Shown one piece after another: positions 1 to 12,000 of a DNA stretch of 30,232 nt. A program made the position numbers and the translations under genes. Under the pieces are notes generated by a model. The model had not been told where the DNA came from, made no database searches, and was given only the letters and a program-made list of their open reading frames with translations. Source of the DNA: Elysia marginata (taxonomy: Eukaryota; Mollusca; Gastropoda; Plakobranchidae); NCBI GenBank assembly GCA_019649035.1, contig BMAT01009500.1, positions 117,379-147,610 on the forward strand, written 5' to 3'. Position 1 is the stretch's first letter; every line of letters begins with the position of its first letter.

Positions 1-45
1 ACACAGAACGAGTTATGGAGGCAGTCGTCATGTTGAGAGACCAGA
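1..45 (+). CDS. Ctnna: alpha-catenin exon (partial, window edge)
   Basis: Reads TERVMEAVVMLRDQ in frame from base 3, then one base of a split Ile codon before donor GTAAGT at 46. It aligns with the alpha-catenin TERVLEA helix just before MPxF. The 5' end of the exon is cut by the window. Confidence 0.85.
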
Positions 46-3000
46 GTAAGTATTTTTACTTATCTTTTCTACCTGCAATTTCCATTTTTAGTTGAAAGGA
101 TTTTTAGCCTTCAGATCTTTTTCAAGCCCCCAGAATTAAAATATAGCAACAAGATATTTTTAGAACAACAGTCAAGTCCATTTAATTCAAAGTTGAGTAA
201 TTCAATTTTTTTGCTCAATTTGAATAACATTGAGATAACCAATTTTTTTCTTTTGTAATATAAACTAATATTTTGATTTTTTGATAATTTAAAGTTAATT
301 TCTGTTAACCTTAACCAATTAAAAAAATTTCAAAGTTTTTGTTGAAAAATATGATAAAAAGTTAGATGTGGCTTTAAACTATTAACCATTGTTCTTTTTG
401 TAAAACAAACACTAGAACTTTTGACAGTTACATTTTTCTTGCTTGTGAATAACGAAAAAGATAGATCTTCCCGCATATAATTTGTTATGAAGAGGCTTTC
501 TCTTGTTTATTAAGTTTAGGAGTAAAAGAAATTCAACTTTGAAATAAACCATGTTGTATTTTCTCATTTTCTCAGTTATGCCCAACTTTGCTGAAAAAGT
601 AGAACATGCTGTTGATGCCCTCAACTCTCAGCCTCAGAAAGATGTGGATGAAAATGAATTTATTGAGGCCTCACGTCTTGTGTATGATGGAGTTAGGGAT
701 ATCAGACAGGCTGTGCTAATGAGTGGGGTAAGTTTATATTTCAAGTTATGACAAAAAGGTCAGCTTAAACTTCAGCGGACTTGCAGTATTGTCAAAAACT
801 TTTTTAGTTATGCCAATAATTATTTCTTTGAAAGTAGAGAAAGGATAATTTATAGAACTATTTTTTTTTTTAATTTTGGGTCCATTTTTAAAAGAGAGCT
901 TAGGGCTTTCTTTCTTGGTCAATCATTTTGTGCCTTAAGTAGTACACAAAAAACTTCCTGTTTATTTAAAAATTGCAATCATAGTTGCATTGCATTGCTT
1001 CTTTTTTTTTCTGAGACATTAGAAGCTAAGGTATATATTTATTGCTTCACCATCCAGGCTGACTTTGATGAATCTGACAGTGAAGACTTTGAAGATGATT
1101 ATACCTATGCTCAATGTAAGTGCATAATTAGAGTGTCAGTGGGGATAAACTATGTTTGTTCTTAGCAAATTTTTCAACTTCGCTGTCAGTTAGAAAAGAT
1201 GTAAATTTTATTGGAGATTTTAGTGAAATAGGGGCGCAACTCTAATAATAATAATAAAGTACATTTTTATAGGGCTTCATGCTTAGACCTCTCAGCGCTT
1301 TACAAAACACGAACGCACATAAATCCAAGGGACTCTCTCCATTCAAATCACACAATCATTATATACATATTATAAATACACGCATACATATACAATTGAA
1401 ACAGATAACGCCATTACATGCACTTAAAAGTCCAGAATATTAAAAAACATACATGACTAAACTAAGCAAGAAACTCTTGAAAGAGATGTGTTTTTAGTCT
1501 CCGCTTGAAAACCGCAAAAGTCTCGGCTGACCTGACAGACAAAGGAAGAGAGTTCCAGACTTGTGGACCAATTTTGCTAAAAGATCTGTCACCGAAAGTT
1601 TTTAGTGTGCACCTAGGTTCCACAAGCTGTCCCTTATCCTTGGATCTGAGAGCTACCTGAGGAACATAGGGCTGAAGAAGTTCTTGAATATATGATGGAG
1701 ATGTTAATGCAAGACTTTTCAAACATACTTAACGGAGTTGCGTTTCTTCTTGTTTGTTGGTCAGCTGTCCAGGCTGTGTAGGCTATGCTCTCATATGCAT
1801 TTTATGATAGAAAGACATACATTTTTAGTCTTTTTACAATTAATTTCCATAACTCTTTCACCTGCAAATTTCTTTAGCTGACACTTCTGTTGAAGTTAGA
1901 AATTTAGTTTGTTGTTTCTCTTTGATTTTTTTAAAGTTTTAAGACTATGTGATGTTTATTTTTGGATCTAATGTAGACTTTTATTACATGGTCCAATAAC
2001 AAAAAGAAACTGTTTTCCTTTTAACTGGCCGTTGTATTACTTTTCACTTTCAATGATGTTTCCTCAATTTCTCAAAGCATTTCTAAATCACAATGAATCA
2101 TGAATGCTACTATGTTTATTTTTTCACATGGCTTATCATAAATCATAGGAATTTGAATGAGTTTCAATGTCTGTCTTCATTGTTCTGTGCATGGCAGTTG
2201 AAGATAAATACATTATTTGGCTTTGTTTCAATCTAGACTATTTAACTTCGTTAAGTCATAGTTTAATTAGTGTAGGTATACTAAGCCACGGTGATTAGCC
2301 CTCTGGATTCAAGGTCTTGTTATCATCTAGGCCCAGTGTTTGGTTTAAAGTTTACCTAGATCTGATTTAGAGTTAGCTCAGGACTTGGAGTATGGAAGAA
2401 TTAGCGAAAAGAGTTTTAAAAAGTGAGCTAAATAAAAATATGTGTAAATAACATTGACATATGCATTAATAGGGCGTGTAATTTAGGTATGGTAGATCTA
2501 GATCCAGAGGTCTTGATTCTAGATCTACAATCTAGGCCTAATCGTAATCACGGTCAGACACACTCAAGAAAATATCTTAAGTTTTATTTTTAAATGTGGG
2601 CAATAGATTCCAGAGCAAATCTTCATTTAATTTCTTATTTAAAAAAACAAAAGCTGTGTTTATCAATTTGTTTTGTGGGTGTTATTGGAAAAAGATGGGG
2701 TGGAAAACCAATAGCTTTTGTTTGAAGACTATGCCTGATCATGACCCTATATGTAAAATGAAAAAGGTTAAGATGTCATCATAGAAAATAGAAAGACATT
2801 GAACCAAATTCTGATTTAGGTAAATATTTGGAAAACATTTTCTTGTTTGTTATTGTATTGAAACGACCCGTTATAACATTAAAGAAAACTGAGACAAAGG
2901 TTGTTCAGTAGGCCTGAAAATTATACAATGTAGGCTCAAATCTAACCTGAACGTACTTTTCTGTGCTTAAAAACCAATGATTTTTGCAAAATTATATGAT

Positions 3001-6000
3001 GGAAAATATCATTGACTTTCTATATGTATCCAAAAAATGTTTTTATACAATTTCGACCCTTTGATAGAAATATCGATGATCTAAATTTGAATATCAACAA
3101 AGTTGGCCCATTTTCGGGGTGTGCTATTTCATTTTAAATAAAAAAAAAGAGGTCTTAAATTTGATAAAGGCGTTTACAGTAAGGCTTATGAAAATGTCAT
3201 ACCATCCTTGCCTTCATTCTATCCAATTAAAATAAGACGTTCATTTTAAGTTTGTGATTTCCTCAGGGATGCCTAATTTAGCTTTATCTTGGTTTTTCCA
3301 GTTTTTTTTTATCTGTTTTGAAACTTACAGTTTTCCTTTGTTGTCTGTTGGAAAATTTCTGGTTTCCATTTTTATCATCTGATGGGAAATTTACTGTTTT
3401 CTTTTTTTCATCAGTTTTCCATTTTTTTAAAATCTGTTTGAATATTATTGGGTTTTTACTTTTCCATCTCTCTCCCTCTCTCTCTTGCTCTCTTTCATTC
3501 ACTCTCTCTAGCACCCTTTCTTTTCCTTGACATCCCTGCTCCATTTCTGCCTAATGATGACTTTTTGCTTTCTCATCCTTCGTCTTTGCGTTTGTGGTAT
3601 TTTAACCTTAATCTTTCTTTTTCAATCCGACAAAGACGAACTCACTTTCTATCTCTCTTGTTTGCATTTCCATTGGAAGGCATACTGTATGACATGTGCC
3701 GAGTGCTTTAGGACTTTGTAGTCAGAAAGTTTTATGTATATTTATGTAATAAGTTATTGTAGACTTAGGTTGACTATTAATTTTTATGGCCACCACATCT
3801 AATTTTGAATACCCCAACTAGGCAGGTCTCTATGATTCATTTAAATGAAGGCTAAAGTCTATCCTTTTTAGTTCAAGAAATATGTGCTTCTGAAGGCACA
3901 TACGTCCACAAGATTGTTTAAACCTTCATTAATCTTCATCCTGCCTCTCTTTTAGGGACATTCTGTGGTTGTCACTTGTATCCTTTTTTTTTTGTCTTTC
4001 TAACCTTTTTAATTTTTTAAAAACCTGATTGAAGTTTTTCGGTTGTGTCTATAAGTATCATAGAAACAAGAATAGCATGTGTCTAGGTAAAATGGCATTC
4101 GCTTTGTGTGAGATGCAATATTCTCAGCTATTTTCCTTTTTTTGCTAAAGAATCATTTGGCATCCCTGTCTTCTTTTGATTGTCAATCCTTTGTTGAGAT
4201 TTTCATAAACATTTGTTTACAAATCTGTTTTTTCTTTTAATTTTTTTTTGTATGAAACTTTGATATTTTAGCAAGTGTTGCTGACCATGATGACTACTAT
4301 GGCAAGAGTGACAGAGCTATGATGCGTCGTCTACCTGAAGAAGAAAGGGAAGTTATTCAGCAACAGGTGGAGCAGTTCCGTTTACAAAAAGCTGAGCTGG
4401 ATCGTGAGGTGGCTAAATGGGATGACAGTGGCAATGACATCATTGTCATGGCCAAGCAGATGTGCATGATCATGATGGAGATGACAGATTTCACCAGGTG
4501 GGGAGATGTTGTGAATTACTGTTGTATTAAAATTCAAAGATTTCTCCTGACTGTGGAGGCAACCATAGATTTTTATCTTAAGGAACCCTCAAATATCATT
4601 AGAGGTTTTCTTTTCTTAGAAACAGTTTTGAGAAATTTATGTTACAGATTTGATTTAATGCACTAGATAAATGCTCTTACCCTACATTTGACTGTTATAT
4701 AGGGTATCATTTGATCACTGAACTCTAGTGCTATTTAGAAATGGCATGACCTTGCAAGGCTATAACTGACACTTTTGCTAAGGCTTGAACAAATATGAAA
4801 CTGTATCATTATAAAAAGGCAGTTCCCATAGACAAAGAATATTTTATTAAAGATAAAACAAAGTTTACTTTTTATTTATGACTGGATTTTCAATCACTTT
4901 CCTCTGTATAAAAAAGTGCAGCTTGAAGTCCCAACTAGACTTACTTTTGTAAAGATTTTTTTGTGCTTGATTGCTTACCTTGCTTGCAGAGGTCGAGGTC
5001 CATTGAAAAGTACAATGGATGTAATTAATGCTGCCAAGAAGATATCTGAGCATGGAACAAACCTTGATAAAGTTGCTAAAACAATTGCAGAACAGGTAGG
5101 CATATTATTGTATATATTGAGATATCAAGATTGTTTTTCACTTTTTACATGTAATTAACTAAATAATAAGAAAAGACATTTGGATAGAAGTAAGCTTTAA
5201 GTTTAAATGAAAAGGCAGTGACAGTCCTCTAAACAACAGAGATATCTAAATATATCTTTCTTTTTATTTTCGCATAGACAAATCATGTTTAGGGCAAAAC
5301 ATTTTAATGTTTCCATAAAATGTAACTACCTTAGTTATTTTTGTTTTCAATATAAAAAGCACTGCTATCTTCATGTAAAGATTTTATGCATTTTTAAAAA
5401 AGTTTTCCTACTTAAAGTTGAGACGTACATTAGAAGTTACATGCTCATGGTGGCCATTCAAGGTCAATAACAATAATGGTTTCAATGGACCGGTGATCAC
5501 GATAGGCAATCATGGTGAACTGTAAAGCAACTTAGCTAGAATGTTGTAAAATAAAGGGGGGGGGGGGGGGGGGGTTTGTCAATGCACCGTGTTGGGGTAC
5601 CTGGTTTATTATTCTTATTTATAGGTTTACATCACAGGTAAACAAAAACAAACATGGAGTAGGGAGGTGTGAGGCATGTTGAAGTAAAGGACTAGCAGCC
5701 AATTGGTTCTTCTCAGGTCAAGACTGGTCGTGTTGTAGTGGTTTTTTGTAAAAGATTGTAGAGAATAGCGTGAAGTAAAAAGTTTCCTGCGGTCGCGTTA
5801 GTGAGGTTGTCGTTTTGCAAATATCAAAACGTATAAAAAATGCAAGGGAGTTGTAGGAAAGTGGTCACCAATACAGGTGGTCTCCCTTAATAGGTAGTCA
5901 GCTAGGAACATTCTTTGTATATACATATACAGGATGTCAAATTTCCTGATTTTTCCAGTTATTTCATCTTTTGTAAGCTTTCCAAGTTATAGTAAACAAT

Positions 6001-9000
6001 TCTTACCATCTGAAGGCCTATAAGTTTACGAGATTGTTTCAAGCTTCGTATTTTAATCTTCATTCTACCTCTCTTTTGTGGACTTATGGCTTTCACTGGG
6101 ATCTTATATCTCCGCCTTTCTGATCTTTTTTTTTTTAAACCTGACCGAAGTTTTCTGGTTGTATGTACATGTACCACTGAATAATAACATGTATCTATCT
6201 AAATCGCTTTTGTTTTAAGTGAAATGCAATATTGTCAGGTCATTTCTGGCTTTTTCCCTACTTACAAAATTTATTCTTTTCATCACCAAATTTATGTCTA
6301 TCTCTAACTTGAAGCTATATTTTCTTTTCAAAGTGCCCAGATTCCCAATCTAAGAAGGATCTTGAGGCTTACTTGCAGCGTATTGCTCTCACATGCCATC
6401 AGCTTAACATTACCAGCAAAGTGAAGGCTGATGTCCAGAGTGTCAGTGGAGAGCTCATTGTATCAGGGGTGAGAAGACAATCAAGTTTTTAAAAAAGCTG
6501 TGCATTTTATATGTGTGTGAATTTATGGCTGTAAGGAGGAAGGTGAGGAAGTGAGTGTGAGAGTGAGAGGAAGAGCAAGAGAGAAACTTGCTTCTGTCGT
6601 AAAAGTGTGATTGTTTATCGTACAGTTTTGATGTTATGTAATTACGTATGTTTAATGTGTTTTTGTACTTGAATCAATTGTCAAACAATATATCATTTGT
6701 TTCAGCACCAATGTCCATGCCGAATTTCCAATAATGTGTATCTTATCTTATATGTCTGTAAGGTCTCAAAAGACCAAAAATGTTCCACCAAAAAAAAGCA
6801 GATAATGGTCTGCTTTATAACTGAGGATTTATTGAAAACATTTTGACCTGCATTATATTTTCTATACAAGATATTAAAGAAAGACATGAATGTATTCTGT
6901 TTGCACACTGATTGATTGATTGATTGAAGGGTATTTTTACAAGCCCAATTCCACTTCAAAGGTGCTCTCAGGGCTTGGGTCCCAATGACAATTTACGGGC
7001 TGCCACCCAGAGACTAGCAGGGATACCATGACTTAGCCTCAGCCGGTCACATTATACTGACACCGACTTTGCACACTGATGAAAAAAAACAAAATGCATA
7101 TTTTAAAAAAAAATTCTCTCAATTGTTTTATCTGCTTGCTATTTGAAAGGTGTCAATAACATTTTGCTAATGCACAGCAAAAAAATTCTTTATAAAGAAG
7201 TTTTAAATGTTTTTTAGAGGAGAGAAATTGCATTTTTTTTAAACTTCAGGGATCGAAAAAGTTAGAGTAGCAAATACATTCCTTTCTTACAGACAAACCA
7301 TCATATTGTTATTGTGAAAACAAGATTAGCCTTTTGTAATATAATGATAAGCCTGAGAAAGGAAAAAAGTTGATGAATTTGTTGTAAACTTGGTTGTGAT
7401 ATAACTGAATAGGGTTTCAACCCATAAGATTTAAATAAATATCCTATTGGAGATTGTGTTTGGTTAATGCTTTCAAGTGCATATCATTCTAATTGATTAG
7501 AAAGCTTGTTTATGTTTAGCTTATTTTGTCTTAGAAGAAATACATAGTTTGTATGAGAACTTATATTAATTTTTTGTATTTGTTTTTTTAAATGAAAGAC
7601 AGAAAGTTTTCAAAAAGTCATTCAAATTATGCTCTTCACAGGAGGAAACTGTGAGATATCGGAAGATGGTGATTTATTTTTAGTTGAATTTGATTTTTCT
7701 TGTTTGACTTCAAAGCTCAATTTTTTAAGCAGTTTTGTTTTATTTTATGGGAAACAATTTGAAAAAAAAAAATTCCTGTGAGTTTCTATTAGCATATATA
7801 TGTTGACTCATGACATGTTATTATTAATATGTATTACTGTGATTAGATATCTTCATCCATGAATTTAAAAAAGATCTACAGAAGAATCTAAATTAAGAAA
7901 CATTTATGGTACCTTTTCTCTGATTAGCTACTAGCATTTACAAACTTGATTTTCAAAAGTAGAGAGTAATTGCATGGTACATGTAGTCAGTCAGGATATT
8001 TTGTCACCACACATGAAAAAATTTTTTACTTTGAATGATTCCAAATTGAATCCTCAGTGTATAACTACAAAAGAGAGCTAGAATTATTAGTTTGACAATA
8101 GATCATATTCAACAATTTTTTTTATAATCATCCAGATTCCAATTATTTTGGCTTGACTATGTATTAAAAGTATTGAGCAAATTCCTGGCTTTTTTCTGTG
8201 GTTGCCAAATTTAGATTGATAAAATAGGGCAATCGCCAAGGTCATAAAACTTTTTAAATTCTTCTTTGGATATCTAGAAATCTGTTTTAAGTTTGTAAGA
8301 TTTGCTTATAGGGATCTTTTTTTTTTCTTTCTATCAGCTTGACAGTGCTACATCTTTGATCCATTCAGCTAAAAACTTGATGAATGCTGTGGTTCTAACA
8401 GTGAAGGCTTGTTATGTTGCTTCAACCAAGGTAAAACCTACACGGAGAATGATAATATTATCTTGCAAAATATCTGAAGAAAGTAGCAAAGATTTCAAAT
8501 ATTTTTACTTTCAAAATTTGTTTGCAATCGATTTGAAAAAAAAAACCAAAAAAACAACTTTGGTGACAGCTCTAAGTTTGTAAGCAGAGAAATTTTTAGC
8601 AAACTGATTGTTTTTTCCATTACTAAAATCAGATTTTTCATGTTCTTTCATAATAATTTCCAAGTTTAATTTGTTCTAACTGATCGTTTTTTTCTTTCCA
8701 GTATACAAAGGGTTCAAACGTGAGTATAATAATTTTTTCCCAAATTCTTTTTATTTATTTTTTATTAGAAAAAAAAAGGATTTAATGTTTTATTTCAAAA
8801 TGTTCTTGGTAAAACTCAATCAGGTTTGTTAGGGCAAGTTTACGCTCAAAACAACCTGGGTTAGACAATTACGAACAGAATAAACAAATTTAAATAAATA
8901 ATGCACTCAACTAAAGAGTTGGTTGTCTAGAACAAAAGTTTGCTATGAAAATCTAGTATTTAATATCAGATAATAATAGGTGAATATAGGTATTCACATA

Positions 9001-12000
9001 AATGAGGGATATAGTATAAAGGAAAGACAGAAAGGCAGAGTAAAGTTCAAAAAAGATTGTAGAGCAAATAACTGCAACAAGAATTCCCAAATTACTACCG
9101 AAAATATACTAATCCAAAAGCTAATCACCCCAAATAATAGAATAACCTAACAATTACATTCAGTTTAGCCAGAATACAATAAAATTCGAGCTTGATAGAA
9201 TATTTATAGGCTTCAAATCCAACCGCGAGTATCCAGCGACGACAGTCTGATGATCATGAAATCCAACGGTTGGAAGCTGGACTATCCTGGAGACTGACGA
9301 GTTAAGCAGGGCTTCTGTGACCAGTAAAGGATTGGTAGAGTGGAGGCCCCAGAGGCGGGCTTGTTACCACAGGATGGTCAATGCGGTGAAGGTAACTGCA
9401 GGTGTTACCGTGAGTGGCCAGAGAAGACCCATATGCAGCACAAGTGCCCTCAGGCATGTAAAACGCCAGGAAGCCGGAAAGATTCAGACACTCAGCAGCC
9501 AGGTAGTGTCAGGAGGATGTGAGGATGCAAAACACCTGACCAGAACTGTAACAGCCTCACAGTTTAGTATCAAACTGGCTCAGTAGTCGGCCAATCCAAG
9601 AGGTACTCTGCTGCTTTTCTACAGCACACACAGGATACTTTTTCTACAGGATGATTACATAAAATAAAAGAGTAGAAAATCCAATATACTAGCTAGGTAG
9701 GCACGGGCCTATAAAGTAATGAGTAAGTTGCGACAATATCGGGGCCAGCTACAAATCACTGTAATGAACTATAATAACTATTACCACACAAAACTCTGGC
9801 CAAATTAGATCATGGCCTTCAAAGAGGTTTATAAAATATATACTCAAAAAATTCTAAGGGACTACGCCACTGGATCTTGACTTGAAAGAATTATTTCACA
9901 AAATCTCCTCACACTTGGAGAGATCCTACCCCTGAGACTACTGCAGAGTACTTGTACAAAATCACTCAAACTTGTAAACTATTTAAGTAAGTTCAATAAG
10001 GGAAAGAGGGAGTTCACCAAGCACAAAACGTGCAACGAGGTACTCAATACTCACAGAAGTATGCACAGTAATTGCGCCAAAGAATATGAATGATTAATTA
10101 GTGCGAAAGGTCAACAAAAAATACAAGGTTTGCCATTTAAAACCTGTCTTAAGAGGGTTTTACTCCCCAAAAGCCCACCATGAAACATTTAAGGTTGATT
10201 TAAGGTAAAATTCATTGAGATTTACAACACAGCAGGGATTCTAGGTTTAGTTAACAGCATCAGTTATTTGAATTAATTAATTAAAGTTAATAAGTAATTT
10301 TTTTTCTCAGATATAGATCGAATTTCTCAGTGCAAAGTAATTTCTAGAAATGAAACCTTAAACTTTAAAAAGGATAACAGGACAGCATCACACAATAGTT
10401 AGCCATATCAAATCTTTAGCAGTATATCAAATCTTTAGCAGTAATACTGTCCCTTAAGTTAAACAATTATCTGCTTCAGAGAAAATTCATTGCTGTACTT
10501 GCATATACTCATATATTGATGGAACTATCAGGGAACTCAAGTGTCAAATCCATGCAAGTTTTAACACACACACCCCTTTTCAAGCTTTTTAGAGTACATC
10601 TGTATGATGTATTATTCATAAGGTAGGGATGTTGGTTTTGAAGCCTAAAGAGCTAAATAAACGAACAAATTTGAATAAAGTTGATACCATGAACAAAGAC
10701 AGTTCAAAGCCCATGGCATTTATTTCCTTGACTAGATTATTGCAACTCCCTTCTTGCAGGTTTAAATGCAGAATCTATTCATAAACGACAATTTGAATAC
10801 ATGGCAGGGAAGCTAATACTATGAAAACCCCAGAAGTAACATTTTAACCCTAAAAATCCCTCTATTCATTGCCTATAAAACCTAGCATAGGTTATAAAAT
10901 CACCCTTGTGTGTAATACTGTAAACAATAAGGCACCTCAATACCTTAAAGACTTCATTATACCATACACTCCATCCAGGCAGCTGAGATCTACTGAAGTA
11001 AATTTAAAGTTCCAACTGTTTAGTAAAAAACAGGAGAAAGAGCTTTTTATTCGTATGCCATAAAAAACTGTCTGTTGCATGTTTAATAATATGAAAATAA
11101 AGTATATATGTAAAATAATGCTATCATATATTTTGTAAAATTCTGTACAGTGCGTAGAGCCTGTTTGGGGATTGGGGGCTAAATAAATGCACTATATTAT
11201 TATTATTATCATAATTATTTTTATTATTACTGGCTGAATGCCAGATCATGCTCGGACGAAGTAGTCACCTCAATACAATAGTTTGTTTTTTTTTAATTCG
11301 TCTTTGTAACAAAAGAAAAAATTCATGTTCACAGAATTTGAACCCCGTACTTCCTCAGTCTGAGGCAACAGCGTTACCAACTAAGCTATTGCTTCTGGTG
11401 TCAATGGGACAACTACGAACAAAATCATAATTAATTTTGTGATATTTTCTCATTGAAGATTGCGGTGATATAGATCTAAGTATCTTGATCCAGACTCTAA
11501 ATACAATCTAGATCTTCTCTAAATGAAAAAGTCTAAATTCAACACACTAATCAACCTGCATAGATTGTAGCTCTAAGTTTATATCGAGATCTAGATCTGT
11601 AAAAGTGAGAGAAATACAAAGCCTTGCCCAAGCCAGTCCAAGGCAACTGAGCTTACATGAAGGCGATTACAAACAACTGTGGTTCACGTAATAACGTGAC
11701 ACGAAATGGCTCTTGTTAAAACATGGAGTATTTTATTCAAGTTAATATATGTTCTGACACCTGCCGTTTATTTCATGTACTTATCTGGTCATTTTTATTT
11801 TCAAAATCAAAGTTTAAAAAATTCAAACTGTATTCAGTGAAAATTTGAGACAAATTGGTTCAGTAGTAAGGTCTGGAGGTGATTCTGGGGTGAATTTTTT
11901 TTTTTTAATTTAAGATTACTAATATTATTTAATATTACTAATAATGACTAGAAATGTGGTTTTCTGATTGTTTCTGAATTTTTAATTTTTTTTTGTTTTA

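Larger units (their letters stand above)
1116..4271 (+). other. alpha-catenin intron with repeats
   Basis: A 3.2-kb intron. It contains a - strand LINE 3' end (about 1238-1737), a stretch rich in AGATCT/CTAGATC motifs (about 2350-2545), a CT-rich low-complexity tract (about 3460-3520) and the first copy of a duplicated intron segment (3889-4136). The rest is AT-rich with no recognised content; short open frames there lack homology. Confidence 0.75.
5096..6333 (+). other. alpha-catenin intron with G-tract and duplicated segment
   Basis: Contains a 19-nt G homopolymer (5556-5574), a CpG-containing stretch of unknown origin just after it (about 5575-5935), and the second copy of the duplicated intron segment (6009-6246). 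The rest is AT-rich with no coding signal. Confidence 0.7.
6469..8337 (+). other. alpha-catenin intron with a retroposon
   Basis: A 1.9-kb AT-rich intron. It holds a purine-rich GA/GT tract (about 6535-6585) and a short retroposon with target duplications (6900-7080). From 7081 to 8337 I see only AT-rich sequence. Confidence 0.75.

Noticed and set aside
1230..1750. Inverted CGCAACTC / GAGTTGCG at both edges of the first LINE fragment
   Set aside because: Only 8 bp, inverted rather than direct, so not a target-site duplication; probably chance.
3284..3711. Open frames on both strands around the CT-rich tract
   Set aside because: Low-complexity sequence keeps frames open; peptides are Ser/Leu/Phe or Lys/Glu runs with no homology.
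5640..9080. Shared AAAAGATTGTAGAG between about 5750 and 9051 as a dispersed repeat
   Set aside because: The match does not extend beyond about 14 bases on either side.
11334..11396. Functional tRNA gene on the - strand
   Set aside because: Boxes A and B are present but the acceptor stem and a normal anticodon arm are not; better explained as a SINE.
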